Shown: piece after piece, positions 8,472 to 18,872 of the stretch
How the letters are laid out: every line of letters begins with the position of its first letter
Numbering within the stretch: the stretch's first letter is position 1
DNA from: Flavobacteriales bacterium
GTDB taxonomy: Bacteria > Bacteroidota > Bacteroidia > CAIKAF01
Assembly (NCBI GenBank): GCA_026418175.1
Contig: JAOABX010000004.1
Span: 62,001 to 126,000, forward strand
Length of the DNA: 64,000 nucleotides
Direction: 5' to 3'
The notes under the pieces: generated by a model
The model's database searches: none
What the model was told of the DNA's origin: nothing
The model's input: only the letters and a program-made list of their open reading frames with translations
Position numbers and translations under genes: made by a program

Positions 8472-9635
8472 ATGGATATGCGTTATACAATTTTTTATTT
8501 TCTCTGCATAATTGCAATTATTGCAACATTATCTTGTAATTTTTCAGGTCGTAACAAGGGTAAGGAGGAGGCGCTTCCTGAAACAATAACTTCAATAGCC
8601 GAATCAGACATTTATGATTTCAATAAAGTAACGGCATATTCTTCTGGAATTATCGAAGATCGAAAGCTGGATGCCAAACAAAAATTTTTAAAGGCCATTG
8701 ATGAATACAGAAATAACAAGAAGCCTGAATTGGCAGTTCCAATATTTAAAGAATCCATTTTGATTTTTCCGGATGCCAAAGCCTATTATGAGCTGGGAAA
8801 TGCATTGCTAGACATAAAACAATATGGAGAAGCTGTGCAGGCTTATCATATGGCTGAACAGCTCGATTACCAGCCTAATGCCAAAGTTTTGTATAATTTG
8901 GCTTGTGGTTATTCATTACTTGAAAATGAAGAAAAAGCCTTGAAGTATGTTCAACTAGCCATTGAAAATGGATACAATAATACAAAACACATGTTAACAG
9001 ATGCAGATCTTGCATTCGCTCGAAAATCACCTCGATTTAATAAAGTATATGAAGAATCTATGGGTGGAACCGGTGATCCGGATGAAGCTTTGTTTGAATT
9101 ATTTACCATGAATTTTAAGGAGGCAAAACTTCCGTTCACACTAACTTCTGATGCTTCTCAGAAAATTGATTATGGCAATGCCATGGCGTATGATTTTGAA
9201 CGATTTGTACCTCAAATGCGAGATGCACAATTTAGCCGTGATGTAGGAGATGAATTTTATTATTTGGCAAAAATTAAACAAGCTCCAAACTACACGTTGT
9301 TGATTTATTCCGGTGTTTCAGTATGGTCAGAGCATCCTCCGGTGTATCATTACTTAACCAGTTATGATAAAAAGGGTAAAATTATCAGTCAAGTAGAGTT
9401 TGCAGGCATATTTGGTACTCCTGACCAAATTATGGAAGGAAGCATTGGAAATGATTTAACAATTACGGTAAAGATTTTTGATCAGCAGTGGGAAAAAGAT
9501 CCGTTTGAACATGGATATAAAAACAATAAGCTGCTTAATAAAAAGGAGTCATCTAGTATAACATATCGCTTGGATAATACAGGAAAAATCACGGAGTCTT
9601 CAACTTTGGTGGGGCTAAAAGCCAATCGCCGTTAA
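8472..9635 (+). CDS. TPR-containing lipoprotein
   Basis: A 387-residue protein with a lipoprotein signal ending ATLSC (Cys22 from the first ATG; a second in-frame ATG two codons later is possible). TPR-like repeats occupy roughly residues 70-175 (AKAYYELGNALLDIKQYGEA, then VLYNLACGYSLLENEEKAL). The C-terminal half (about 215-387) is predicted beta-rich and has no motif I know. A candidate -7 box TAAATTTG sits at 8454-8461. It ends 6 bp from the convergent ppk1 gene. Confidence 0.75.
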   Translation: MDMRYTIFYFLCIIAIIATLSCNFSGRNKGKEEALPETITSIAESDIYDFNKVTAYSSGIIEDRKLDAKQKFLKAIDEYRNNKKPELAVPIFKESILIFPDAKAYYELGNALLDIKQYGEAVQAYHMAEQLDYQPNAKVLYNLACGYSLLENEEKALKYVQLAIENGYNNTKHMLTDADLAFARKSPRFNKVYEESMGGTGDPDEALFELFTMNFKEAKLPFTLTSDASQKIDYGNAMAYDFERFVPQMRDAQFSRDVGDEFYYLAKIKQAPNYTLLIYSGVSVWSEHPPVYHYLTSYDKKGKIISQVEFAGIFGTPDQIMEGSIGNDLTITVKIFDQQWEKDPFEHGYKNNKLLNKKESSSITYRLDNTGKITESSTLVGLKANRR

Positions 9636-9641
9636 TAGGTT

Positions 9642-11705
9642 TTAATCATCATCAAATACCTTGAAGTATTTATTCCGTAAGTATTCATAAATAGCATGTT
9701 GTGCTCTAATTTTTTCTCCTTCTTGAGGTATAACTTTATTATTTAGTTCTTCATCTAAAATTCGGGCTTTGGTATTATCTTTTAATTGTAGTGAAAGTAT
9801 ATCCAGCATTTCTTGTTTCAATATCTGATCTTCCAATGGAAATCCAAGTTCAATGCGATGGTATAAGTTGCGTTTCATCCAGTCGGCGGATGAAAGATAA
9901 ATTTTTTGTTCTCCCTGATGATAAAAAACAAATACTCGGGCATGCTCTAAAAAGGTATCCACAATTCGCCGTACGGTTATATTTTCACTATAATCAGAAT
10001 TTGGCTTCAGGCAACAAATACTTCGTACAATCAGATCTATTTTTACCCCTGCTTTACTTGCTTTGTAAAGCTTTTCAATCATAATTTCATCTTCCAGGTT
10101 GTTAAGTTTAATGATAATATGTGATTTTTTTCCTTGTTTGGCACTGGCTATTTCATAATCAATCAAACGTGAAAATTCATCCACCATGTTAAACTGAGCT
10201 ACCAACAGTTTGTTAAACGTAACCAGTGTATTTTGTGATTCTAAATAATCAAAGAGCTTAATCAATTCATCAGTATACTCCTGTTTGCAGGTAAAAAATC
10301 CATGATCACTATATATTCTGGCAGTTTTTTCATTAAAATTTCCGGTACTCATAAATGCATAATGCCTTATACCCCGCCTATTACCTGATATTCTTGAAAT
10401 TAGGCAGGCTTTGGCATGTACTTTCAGGCCAGGAATGCTGTATATGATCTGAATACCGGCAGCCGCCATTTGTTGTGCTGATTTCAGGTTTGTTTCTTCA
10501 TCAAAGCGTGCTTTTACTTCTACAAATACCGTTACTTTTTTCCCGTTTCTTGCAGCTTCAATTAAGGCACTTACAACTGCTGAATTATCTGCAACTCGAT
10601 ACTGAGTAGCTTTAATTTCTAACACTTTTGGATCATATGCGGCATCCTGTAAAAAGCGTAAAAAGTAATCGTAGCTTTGATAAGGAAAATTAAGCAGCCA
10701 GTCGCGGTTTTTTATTGCTTCGAATATTGAAGGGTAGCTGTCTAATTCTGGTATCCGCATGGGTTGCGGGATATGTGCTTCTAATTGAGGAGATAGTGGG
10801 TTGGGGAATCGAAAAAAATCAAAGAAATTATGATACCGTGCCCCGGGTATCATTTCATTTTTTTTGAGTTGAAAGCATTCTTTTAAAAATTCTAAAACAC
10901 TTCCAGGCATGCTTTCGTCATATAAAAATCGCGATGGAGCTCCAGTTTTACGCTTGCTAAGGTTTTTCTTTACTTTTTCTACCAAATTTCCTTCGTATTC
11001 GTCTTCAATGTGCAAATCAGCATCGCGTGAAAGCTTTATGCTATGACAACTACATATTTCATAGCCTTTAAAAAGTTGGTCTAAATTAACCCGAATGATG
11101 TCGTCCAAAAAGATGATTCCAAATTTTCCATCTTCCGGTGGTAATTCTACAAAACGCGGATGAATATCGGATGGAATTTTTACTATTGCATAACGAGTTC
11201 GCCGTTTAGTTGGTTTGTTATTTTTTTTTTGTTTTGCCTGTAACCCAACTACAAAATAAATGGCTCCATTTTGTAAAAATGGAGCTACTTTATTTTTTAC
11301 CAATAAAACCGGTTGAATTTGGTAAATCAATTCATCCTGAAAATAATTTCGTACAAACTGAAGTTGCGATTTACTTAAAAGGCTGTCATTTAACAAATAA
11401 ATTTTATTCTTTTCTAAAGCTGGAATAATTTTTTCACGAAAGTTTTTCCCAAATTCTTTCTGTTGCCTGGATACAATAAAATTGATTTGGTCTAATAATT
11501 CCTGAGCTTTGGGAGCTTCAGCAGGAATGGTTAATAAATGCCGAATTGCCCCCACCCGAACCCTGAAAAATTCATCCAGGTTAGAACTGTAAATAGCCAT
11601 GAACTTAATACGTTCGTACAAGGGCAGTTCTTCATCAAACGATTCTTGTAATACCCTGTAGTTGAAGGATAACCAGCTAATGTCCCGATTGATGGTACTG
11701 CTCAC
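9642..11705 (-). CDS. ppk1: polyphosphate kinase 1
   Basis: PPK1 reversibly transfers the gamma phosphate of ATP to polyphosphate. This 687-residue protein has the usual length and order. The N domain begins NRDISWLSFNYRVLQE, followed by the head domain and the two C-terminal phospholipase-D-like domains. The phosphorylated catalytic His lies in GLKVHAKACLI (near residue 428). FMSTGNFNEKTARIYSDHG and SSADWMKRNL are the other active-site blocks. No exopolyphosphatase gene is adjacent. It is transcribed alone, convergent with the TPR lipoprotein gene. Confidence 0.97.
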   Translation of the reverse strand: MSSTINRDISWLSFNYRVLQESFDEELPLYERIKFMAIYSSNLDEFFRVRVGAIRHLLTIPAEAPKAQELLDQINFIVSRQQKEFGKNFREKIIPALEKNKIYLLNDSLLSKSQLQFVRNYFQDELIYQIQPVLLVKNKVAPFLQNGAIYFVVGLQAKQKKNNKPTKRRTRYAIVKIPSDIHPRFVELPPEDGKFGIIFLDDIIRVNLDQLFKGYEICSCHSIKLSRDADLHIEDEYEGNLVEKVKKNLSKRKTGAPSRFLYDESMPGSVLEFLKECFQLKKNEMIPGARYHNFFDFFRFPNPLSPQLEAHIPQPMRIPELDSYPSIFEAIKNRDWLLNFPYQSYDYFLRFLQDAAYDPKVLEIKATQYRVADNSAVVSALIEAARNGKKVTVFVEVKARFDEETNLKSAQQMAAAGIQIIYSIPGLKVHAKACLISRISGNRRGIRHYAFMSTGNFNEKTARIYSDHGFFTCKQEYTDELIKLFDYLESQNTLVTFNKLLVAQFNMVDEFSRLIDYEIASAKQGKKSHIIIKLNNLEDEIMIEKLYKASKAGVKIDLIVRSICCLKPNSDYSENITVRRIVDTFLEHARVFVFYHQGEQKIYLSSADWMKRNLYHRIELGFPLEDQILKQEMLDILSLQLKDNTKARILDEELNNKVIPQEGEKIRAQHAIYEYLRNKYFKVFDDD

Positions 11706-11847
11706 AGCCTTTAGGATTGTTATGTAACAAAATTAGGGGTTTTTTAATCTTTCCCATAAGGCTAGTATTAAACTTAATACCACCATGCAACGAAAAGTTA
11801 TTTTAAGTTATCTTTTAAATGGTTATTTTCAAGCCCAAAAACTAATT

Positions 11848-12210
11848 ATGTTACATAACAAATATTCGACTGCTATTATAATAGCATGCTTTATTTCAAT
11901 AGGCTTGTATGCTCAACAGCCACAACATGATACTATTTTTGTGAAAAATGATGTAAATAGTGCCGTAATGTTCAATAAAGGAGATCATAAATATTTATAC
12001 ATTCAACAAATTATTCCAATAGATATTCCTATAAAAGAACTCAAGTTAGAGTTGATTTCATCTAAAGCTTCAGTAATTGACCCTAAATATATTGAACGCT
12101 TTAATCAAGATGTTTGTATTCCTCTCGATGTGTTGGAGGAAAAGTTTTATACTCTTTATATAAAAAAAGGGAAAATGATTGAATATCAAAAGAGAATTAT
12201 CATCAAATAA
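11848..12210 (+). CDS. small hypothetical secreted protein
   Basis: From the ATG at 11848 this is a 120-residue protein with a clean signal peptide (MLHNKYSTAIIIACFISIGLYAQ in outline, cleaved near GLYAQ). The upstream in-frame ATG at 11785 would place 21 extra residues before the signal and is less likely. The mature part is short and mostly beta-like, with no known motif. It precedes the choice-of-anchor-L cargo gene by 40 bp in the same direction, but a functional link is not shown. Confidence 0.6.
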   Translation: MLHNKYSTAIIIACFISIGLYAQQPQHDTIFVKNDVNSAVMFNKGDHKYLYIQQIIPIDIPIKELKLELISSKASVIDPKYIERFNQDVCIPLDVLEEKFYTLYIKKGKMIEYQKRIIIK

Positions 12211-12250
12211 TACCCATTAAAATTGTAAAATGAATTGTTGAATACAGTAT

Positions 12251-13912
12251 ATGAAAAGAACTTTTACCGCAATATTGTTGTTGAGTTTATTGACATTTCA
12301 TTTCATTTACGGTCAATTAACGGTAGATAACACGCAGACACCGGTTAATCTAGTGCAAAATTTGCTTGCAGGGCCTGGTGTGCAAATTAGTAATGTAACG
12401 TTTAATGGAGCACCAGGAAATTCTATCAATCCACAAATCGGTAGTTTTAATGGAACTAACTCCAATGTCGGATTAAACAGCGGATTGATTCTTTGTACAG
12501 GTAGTATTAATGTAGCTGTAGGTCCTAATAATAACGGCGGCGCCACTGTTGGTGGAGGAAATTTTGGAGCCAGCGATCCGGATTTAGATATTTTATCAAA
12601 TAATAATACCAATGATAAAGCGGTGTTAGAATTTGATTTTATTCCTGCCGGTAATACCATTACATTCCGTTATGTGTTTGGCTCAGAAGAATACAATGAA
12701 TATGTATGTTCAGGTTTTAATGATGTGTTTGGTTTTTTTATCAGTGGTCCAGGATTTAATGGCCCCTATCAATTGCAAGCAGTAAATATTGCTATTATTC
12801 CAAACACCACTACTCCGGTAGCTATTAATACGATTAATAACGGGAATCCGGGGATGTTTGGAAATGCGCCTACCTGTGCTGCCATTGATCCCAACTGGTT
12901 TACTTACAGCAATTATTATTTTGATAATACCGGAGGAACCAGTGTTCAGTTCGATGGATTTACTGTAGTAATGACAGCTACTGCTCAGGTACAGTGCAAC
13001 CAAACGTATCATTTAAAAATTGCAATAGCTGATGCTGGTGATACCGGATTGGATTCAGGAGTGTTTTTAGAAGCCGGCTCCTTAGTGTCTGAAGAGTTGT
13101 CCATTGATGCTATTACTTCGTCAGGCGACTCGTTGATGATTGAAGGATGTAATACAGCCTTTTGGATTTTTTCTCGGCCAACTGCTGCGGATACCGCCAT
13201 TATTGATATCGGTATATTTGGAACAGCTACTATGGGAACTGATTACTCCAATATCCCTACTCAAATTATTATGCCACCCGGCGTATTGAGTGATACTTTA
13301 AGTTTTTCTGCATTTGCTGACTTTATTACAGAAGGTACCGAAACCATCACTTTGGCTATTTATTTCTCCAATTCTTGTTCGGGAGATAGTGCTACTGCTA
13401 CACTTTACTTGATAGATTATGATTCGTTAAAGGTAGATTTATTTCAAGATACAGTTATATGCACGGCGAATGGAGAAACTGCCATATTGTATCCATTAAT
13501 GACTGGAGGAGCAGGGCCTTTTTCGTTTGTATGGTCCGGACTGCAAGATACTACCCAAACGGTAACTGTAAATCCAGCTTCAACTACTCAGTATTTCGTT
13601 ACAGTAACGGATGCTTGTGGTTTTACCGATATTTCAGATACTGTTACAGTAACCATTCAATGCCCCATCATAGTACCTAATGTTGTCTCGGCCAATAGTG
13701 ATGGTTCGAATGATATTTTCTTCATCACTAATATCGACCAATACCCCGAAAATGAAGTATATGTTTATAACCGATGGGGGTGGTTGGTATATTCAGCAAA
13801 GGGCTATCAAAATAACTGGTCACCAAGTAATTTGGTTGAAGGGGTTTATTTTTATGTGGTAGATAACAAAGTGGATGCCCCTGTGGCCGGTACACTGCAT
13901 GTGTTTAAGTAA
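12251..13912 (+). CDS. choice-of-anchor L domain protein with T9SS type B sorting domain
   Basis: A 553-residue secreted protein. It has a signal peptide (cleaved near FIYGQ) and an anchor-L domain of about 250 residues, with characteristic GSFNGTNSNVGLNSGLILCTG and YVFGSEEYNEYV. A Calx-beta-like stretch (about 275-380) and a PKD/Ig-like module (FSFVWSGLQDTTQTVTV) follow. The final CHU_C domain (IVPNVVSANSDGSNDIFF ... VYNRWGWLVY ... GVYFYVV) is the type IX export and attachment signal. Likely a surface or matrix protein; the ligand is unknown. Confidence 0.88.
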   Translation: MKRTFTAILLLSLLTFHFIYGQLTVDNTQTPVNLVQNLLAGPGVQISNVTFNGAPGNSINPQIGSFNGTNSNVGLNSGLILCTGSINVAVGPNNNGGATVGGGNFGASDPDLDILSNNNTNDKAVLEFDFIPAGNTITFRYVFGSEEYNEYVCSGFNDVFGFFISGPGFNGPYQLQAVNIAIIPNTTTPVAINTINNGNPGMFGNAPTCAAIDPNWFTYSNYYFDNTGGTSVQFDGFTVVMTATAQVQCNQTYHLKIAIADAGDTGLDSGVFLEAGSLVSEELSIDAITSSGDSLMIEGCNTAFWIFSRPTAADTAIIDIGIFGTATMGTDYSNIPTQIIMPPGVLSDTLSFSAFADFITEGTETITLAIYFSNSCSGDSATATLYLIDYDSLKVDLFQDTVICTANGETAILYPLMTGGAGPFSFVWSGLQDTTQTVTVNPASTTQYFVTVTDACGFTDISDTVTVTIQCPIIVPNVVSANSDGSNDIFFITNIDQYPENEVYVYNRWGWLVYSAKGYQNNWSPSNLVEGVYFYVVDNKVDAPVAGTLHVFK

Positions 13913-13919
13913 AGGATTT

Positions 13920-15248
13920 TTATCCTTTATACCATAACCACTTCCATAATTCCTTGTATGTTACTTTTTTGCCGTACATCAATATTCCAGTACGATAAAT
14001 TCGTGCAGCCAACCATGTTGTAAATACAAATCCGCCAATGAGTAACAAGGCAGAAACAGCCAGCTCCCAATAAGCTACCCCAAAAGGGATACGAACCATC
14101 ATTACTATTGGTGAGGTGAGCGGAATAAATGAAAATATTTGGGCCAAGGCACCTTCAGGATTGTTAAGTACTGATTGCCCGATGGCAATAGAAAAAATTA
14201 AAGGCATGGTAATGGGTAACATAAATTGTTGTGAATCAGATTCACTGTCAATTGCTGAGCCAATCGCTGCAAATAGTGAACTATAAAGCAAATAACCTCC
14301 TAAAAAATAAAAAATAAACATACCAATCATTACTGATAAATTAGTAACTTGGAAAAGTTCAAGAATGCTTCCCACATTCATTCCTCCAAATTCAGCCTGT
14401 GTTTGCATGGATCCACTTTGAACCTGATCCATTATATTTGGTGCAAAAGCTAAACTTAATACAGTAATTACAATACCTGAAAATACTACCCAAATAAGAA
14501 ATTGTGTAAGCCCAACCCATGCAATACCAATGATTTTTCCCATCATTAATTGAAATGGCTTAACAGAAGATACAATCACCTCAACAATTCTGTTAGACTT
14601 TTCCTCCATAACTCCACGAAGCACCTGTACGCCATACATCAAAATGAAAATGTAAATAAGCATGCCTGAAATAAACGATACTACATATTTTTGTTCAGCA
14701 AATTCTACTTCTTCTCTAACTCCTGTTTCCGTTTCTTTTATCTTTTTTTCAAACAGGTTTACTTTTACCCGAACACTGTCGAATACTGCCGGGTCAATGT
14801 TATACATCAGCAATTTTTGTTCTTCAATAATTTTTTCTAATTCTATTTCTATGGCATTTTTAATACTTATAGAAGGTCTTTCTTTGAAGGCTAAAAACAT
14901 CCCTGCTGGATGAGCTACCGGATCGCGGGGAATGAACAATATGGAAGAGTAGTTTTCATTGTAAATAGAATCGCGAGCCTGGTCATAAGTATCATATTTC
15001 CATACAAAACGTAATTTGCTGTTAGGACGACGAATATTATAATATTTCAACGCATCACCCAATTTTACAGGGGAAGTATCAACTACCATCACCCGATGTT
15101 CTTTTTCTTCTTCGGAAATAGCCACTAAAATTAGCAAAGCATAAAATGCTGCCATGAGTATTGGGCCAAGAATAGTCATTATTATAAATGACTTTTTCCT
15201 CACTCGGGTAAGATATTCCCGTTGTATAACCAGCCATATTTTATTCAT
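13920..15248 (-). CDS. ABC transporter permease (NatB/ABC-2 type)
   Basis: A 442-residue ABC-2-type permease. One transmembrane helix follows KKSFIIMTILGPILM near residue 20. A large extracytoplasmic loop (about 45-185) comes next, then five or six helices to the C terminus. EEKSNRIVEVIVSSVKPFQLMMGK (shortened: EKSNRIVEVIVSSVKP) is the coupling region typical of NatB-like permeases. Its start overlaps the ATPase gene by 8 bases. In this family the pair exports Na+ or other small substrates, but the substrate is unknown here. Confidence 0.9.
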   Translation of the reverse strand: MNKIWLVIQREYLTRVRKKSFIIMTILGPILMAAFYALLILVAISEEEKEHRVMVVDTSPVKLGDALKYYNIRRPNSKLRFVWKYDTYDQARDSIYNENYSSILFIPRDPVAHPAGMFLAFKERPSISIKNAIEIELEKIIEEQKLLMYNIDPAVFDSVRVKVNLFEKKIKETETGVREEVEFAEQKYVVSFISGMLIYIFILMYGVQVLRGVMEEKSNRIVEVIVSSVKPFQLMMGKIIGIAWVGLTQFLIWVVFSGIVITVLSLAFAPNIMDQVQSGSMQTQAEFGGMNVGSILELFQVTNLSVMIGMFIFYFLGGYLLYSSLFAAIGSAIDSESDSQQFMLPITMPLIFSIAIGQSVLNNPEGALAQIFSFIPLTSPIVMMVRIPFGVAYWELAVSALLLIGGFVFTTWLAARIYRTGILMYGKKVTYKELWKWLWYKG

Positions 15249-16170
15249 GGGAAATTCCTTTTACTTGTTGAATAAAAATTTCATTCATAGAAGGTATCTG
15301 CTCATTAAAATGATGAACATCCACATGGTTTACACAAATCTTTAGAATCTCATTGGAAGTTAAAGGTGGTGGAATATGAAGGGTAAGGAAATGTTCTTCT
15401 TCATCTGTATGTTCATGCAAGACCGAAACTCCAGGAGGTAGTGCTTGCTTTAATAATTCAGTTGAACCATTAAAGCCTAAACGATATTGGTTGGTTTTAT
15501 ATTGTTGACGTATTTCTTTTACCGATCCATCTAAAATTTTTCTGCTTTTATTGATTAATGCAATATGGTCACAGAGTTCTTCCACCGATTCCATACGATG
15601 TGTAGAAAATATGATGGTTGCCCCCTGAGATTTTAATTCCAGAATTTCTTTTTTTATTAACTCAGCATTTACTGGGTCAAAACCTGAAAAAGGTTCATCA
15701 AAGATGAGCAGCTCTGGTTCGTGAAGTACGGTTACAATAAACTGCACTTTTTGCTGCATCCCTTTGGATAATTCTTCGATGCGCTTGTTCCACCAACCGT
15801 GCAATTCAAATTTATCAAACCAATAATCAAGTTTTTTTTGAGCTTCTTTTTTGCTCAACCCTTTTAGTTGAGCCAGGTACATGGCGTGTTCTCCAACTTT
15901 CATTTTTTTATACAGCCCGCGTTCTTCCGGTAAATAACCAATACGGCCAATGTGATGAAGGCCTAACGGTTCATTGTTAAAATACAATGCTCCTTCGTCG
16001 GGCGCAATAATTTGATTGATGATGCGTATCATGGTTGTTTTACCTGCACCGTTAGGGCCAAGTAATCCAAATACCTTTCCCCTGGGGATGGATAACGATA
16101 CATCATGTAATGCTGTATGATTGGCATATCGTTTTACAATATGTTCTGCCCGAAAAATAAAATCGTTCAT
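15241..16170 (-). CDS. ABC transporter ATP-binding protein (NatA-like)
   Basis: A 309-residue ATPase. Walker A is GPNGAGKTT (about 35-43), the signature is LSKGMQQK, Walker B is LLIFDEPFSGFDP, and the switch His lies in FSTHRMES. A C-terminal domain of about 85 residues is common to drug- or Na+-export ATPases of the DRA/NatA group. It forms a two-gene operon with the permease that overlaps its 3' end. Confidence 0.95.
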   Translation of the reverse strand: MNDFIFRAEHIVKRYANHTALHDVSLSIPRGKVFGLLGPNGAGKTTMIRIINQIIAPDEGALYFNNEPLGLHHIGRIGYLPEERGLYKKMKVGEHAMYLAQLKGLSKKEAQKKLDYWFDKFELHGWWNKRIEELSKGMQQKVQFIVTVLHEPELLIFDEPFSGFDPVNAELIKKEILELKSQGATIIFSTHRMESVEELCDHIALINKSRKILDGSVKEIRQQYKTNQYRLGFNGSTELLKQALPPGVSVLHEHTDEEEHFLTLHIPPPLTSNEILKICVNHVDVHHFNEQIPSMNEIFIQQVKGISHE

Positions 16171-16240
16171 ATTACCCCAATATTACTGCTTAAAGTAAAA
16201 GTAACAGATAAGTGATTTTAAAAAAATTACACCCAAGAAA

Positions 16241-17389
16241 TTAATTAAACATGTTTTTCATTTTATCAAAAAATGAACGATCTTTTTTCCCTTCCCCAGG
16301 ATTGAAATTGGGCGAATTACGTAGCTTTTCCAGTATAGCTTTTTCTTCACTGCTAAGCTTTTGAGGAGTCCAGATATTTACTCTTACAATTTGGTCGCCA
16401 CGACCATAATCATTGATAGAGGGCAATCCTTTGCCTTTAAGGCGAAGGAGCTTGCCTGCCATGGTACCGGGTTCAATTTTAATTTTTGCTTTTCCTCCCA
16501 GTGTAGGTATCTCCACATGAGTACCTAAGGCAGCATCAGCAAAGTTGAGGTATAAATCGTACACAATATGGTTGCCTTCACGAATAAAATCTTCGTGTTC
16601 AGCTTCTTCAATTACAATCAGTAAGTCGCCGGGTACTCCGTTACGTGGGCCTGCATTTCCTTTTCCGCTCATGCTTAGCTGCATTCCATCTTCCACACCG
16701 GCAGGGATTTTTATATCAATTACTTCTTCGCCTCGCACAATACCATCTCCCCAACATTTATTGCACTTATCTGTAATGATAGTTCCTTCGCCATTACAGG
16801 TGGGACAGGTTGATACAGTTTGCATGCGCCCTAAAAACGTATTGGTTACCTGCGTTACCTGCCCGCTTCCGTTACAGGTTTTACAAGTAGCACCTTTTGC
16901 ACCACCTTTGGCTCCTGAACCATCGCAAGCATCACAGGGGACGTATTTATTTACTTTAATTTTTTTGGTTGTTCCCTCGGCAATTTCTTCTAAGGTAAGT
17001 TTTACTTTGATTCGAATGTTTGATCCACGGTTTACTGTTCTTCGGCTACTTCGCCTGCTCCCGCCACCAAAACCTCCAAAACCACCGAAAATATCTCCAA
17101 ATTGTTCAAAGATATCTTCCATGCTCATTCCCTGACCACTATATCCGCCAAATCCACCTGCGCCACCCATGCCGGCATGACCAAATTGGTCGTACCGTTG
17201 CTTTTTTTCAGGGTTGCTCAATACTTCATAAGCCTCCGCCGCTTCTTTAAATTTTTCTTCGGCAGCTTTGTCGCCCGGATTTTTATCCGGATGATACTTC
17301 ACTGCCAGTTTGCGGTAGGCTTTTTTAATCTCGTCGGCGCTGGCATTTCTAGGTACGCCCAAAATTTCGTAATAATCTCTTTTTGACAT
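16241..17389 (-). CDS. dnaJ: chaperone protein DnaJ
   Basis: A 382-residue type I Hsp40 co-chaperone that stimulates DnaK ATPase. The J domain (1-70) has the HPD motif in YHPDKNPG, followed by a Gly/Phe-rich linker (about 75-110). The zinc region has four CxxCxGxG-type repeats ([24 protein letters not shown], and CNKCWGDG with a W in place of the usual residue). C-terminal substrate-binding domains follow. It lies 13 bp after grpE; dnaK is not in the window. Confidence 0.98.
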   Translation of the reverse strand: MSKRDYYEILGVPRNASADEIKKAYRKLAVKYHPDKNPGDKAAEEKFKEAAEAYEVLSNPEKKQRYDQFGHAGMGGAGGFGGYSGQGMSMEDIFEQFGDIFGGFGGFGGGSRRSSRRTVNRGSNIRIKVKLTLEEIAEGTTKKIKVNKYVPCDACDGSGAKGGAKGATCKTCNGSGQVTQVTNTFLGRMQTVSTCPTCNGEGTIITDKCNKCWGDGIVRGEEVIDIKIPAGVEDGMQLSMSGKGNAGPRNGVPGDLLIVIEEAEHEDFIREGNHIVYDLYLNFADAALGTHVEIPTLGGKAKIKIEPGTMAGKLLRLKGKGLPSINDYGRGDQIVRVNIWTPQKLSSEEKAILEKLRNSPNFNPGEGKKDRSFFDKMKNMFN

Positions 17390-17402
17390 GTTCTTTCTTA
17401 AA

Positions 17403-18038
17403 TTATTGTGCTACAACAACTTTTGGATATCGCAATACTTTATCGTGCATTTTATATCCTTTTTCTATTACATCAATGATGGTTCCTTTTTGCCCTTCTT
17501 CCTGCGCAGGAATGTGAGTGATGGCTTCGTGTATCTCCGGGTCAAATTTTTCTCCTATCGGATTATAAGCCTGTAAGCCTTTTTCCTGCAATACATGTAG
17601 TAACTTCTGAAAAATCATTTCCACCCCTGTTTTCAGAGCGTTTATATCCGAGGCATTTGAATCCATGGTTTTTAGTGCCCTGTCAAAATCGTCAAGCACA
17701 GGCAGGATGACTGTCAAAATTTCTGATCCGGCGGTTTTAATTAGCTCTATTCGTTCTTTGGCATTTCGCTTTCTGAAGTTATCAAATTCAGAGAAAAGCC
17801 GCAGGTATTGATCATACGTTTCTTTGTATTTACTTTCCCAATCGGGATTACTGTTGTTGTCTTCTATGTTTTTGTTTTCAACTGTTTCATTGGTATTTTC
17901 AGCCGTTTCATTCGTGTTTTCTGATGTTTCATTAGTTTTTTCAGGGGTTTCAATAGAGCTTTCACTTACTTCCGGCGTTTCATGATTTACTGGTTGCAAC
18001 TCTTCTTCATGCATTTGTTCGGTGTGTTTATTTTCCAT
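17403..18038 (-). CDS. grpE: nucleotide exchange factor GrpE
   Basis: A 211-residue GrpE, the exchange factor of DnaK. The N-terminal 65 residues are low-complexity and acidic, with a repeated E-N-T-N-E-T unit. The long coiled coil (about 68-120, including [11 protein letters not shown]) and the beta domain ([31 protein letters not shown]-like, ending RYPKVVVAQ) follow. It is the first gene of a grpE-dnaJ operon. I saw no CIRCE inverted repeat in the 279 bp upstream. Confidence 0.97.
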   Translation of the reverse strand: MENKHTEQMHEEELQPVNHETPEVSESSIETPEKTNETSENTNETAENTNETVENKNIEDNNSNPDWESKYKETYDQYLRLFSEFDNFRKRNAKERIELIKTAGSEILTVILPVLDDFDRALKTMDSNASDINALKTGVEMIFQKLLHVLQEKGLQAYNPIGEKFDPEIHEAITHIPAQEEGQKGTIIDVIEKGYKMHDKVLRYPKVVVAQ

Positions 18039-18317
18039 AATTCGTTAATCATCAAAAATTTCAAATGGTTAATTGTACAAATTTGCTGCCATTGGAATAA
18101 GCTTGTCATTTTGGCAGTGAAGAAAATTTTTAAAAAAATCAGAAAAGCATGCAGCAAAATAAAATTCATGGAGTCTATATGAATTAAAGCATGCTTCCTC
18201 TTAAATGTTTAAAAACACCTATATCATAGTTGTTAAAGTAATCATTAAGGGGTTTTTGAGCGGATTTTCAAAGAATATTACTTAATGAAAAAGATGTAAG
18301 TTTACCTACTCTATGGT

Positions 18318-18863
18318 ATGAAACTTTCAACTGATGAAATTATTGAAGGATGTAGGAAGGGTAAACAACTGGCTCAAAGTGAGTTGTTTCGGTTGCATGC
18401 CCCCAAACTGTTGGGAGTATGCTTCCGTTATGTCGGAAGCCGTGAATTAGCAGAAGATTTATTGCAGGATACGTTTGTGAAGATTTTTGCAAATATCCAT
18501 TCGTATCGTGGAGATGGTAGTTTTGAAGGGTGGATGCGTATCATTGCAGTTAATACCTGTCTGAGCTGGATTAGAAAAAATAAAAACTTAGCTCGTGAAA
18601 TTGAACTGAACCAAAAACATGATAGAATGTTTGAAGAACAGGAAGAGTCGGAAGTTTTTCCTATCACTGCTGATGTGTTAATGCAACAAATTTCAACATT
18701 ACCCGATGGTTACAGGGTGGTATTAAACTTATTTGCTATCGAAGGATTCAGTCATAAGCAAATTAGTGAAAAACTTGGGATTAGTGAAAGTACTTCCCGA
18801 TCACAATATTCACGGGCTAAGAGTTTTTTATCTAAAAAAGTTATGGAACTCATTCAAAAATGA
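18318..18863 (+). CDS. ECF-type RNA polymerase sigma factor
   Basis: A 181-residue sigma factor with region 2 (AEDLLQDTFVKIFANIHSYR, and GWMRIIAVNTCLSWIRK) and region 4 (LPDGYRVVLNLFAIEGFSHKQISEKLGISESTSRSQ, given here as LPDGYRVVLNL and ISEKLGISESTSRSQ). It is followed 9 bp downstream by a membrane/barrel protein that is the likely regulator. The target regulon cannot be deduced. Confidence 0.95.
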   Translation: MKLSTDEIIEGCRKGKQLAQSELFRLHAPKLLGVCFRYVGSRELAEDLLQDTFVKIFANIHSYRGDGSFEGWMRIIAVNTCLSWIRKNKNLAREIELNQKHDRMFEEQEESEVFPITADVLMQQISTLPDGYRVVLNLFAIEGFSHKQISEKLGISESTSRSQYSRAKSFLSKKVMELIQK

Positions 18864-18872
18864 TTTCACATC

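Noticed and set aside
13911-13930. Palindrome AAAGGAT-TTTT-ATCCTTT between two convergent genes, as a bidirectional terminator
   Set aside because: A weak 7-bp AT-rich stem without a clear T-run. It also covers the stop of the ABC permease gene.
18039-18317. CIRCE/HrcA operator before grpE
   Set aside because: No TTAGCACTC-N9-GAGTGCTAA found in this 279-bp gap, and no other gene or RNA is visible there.
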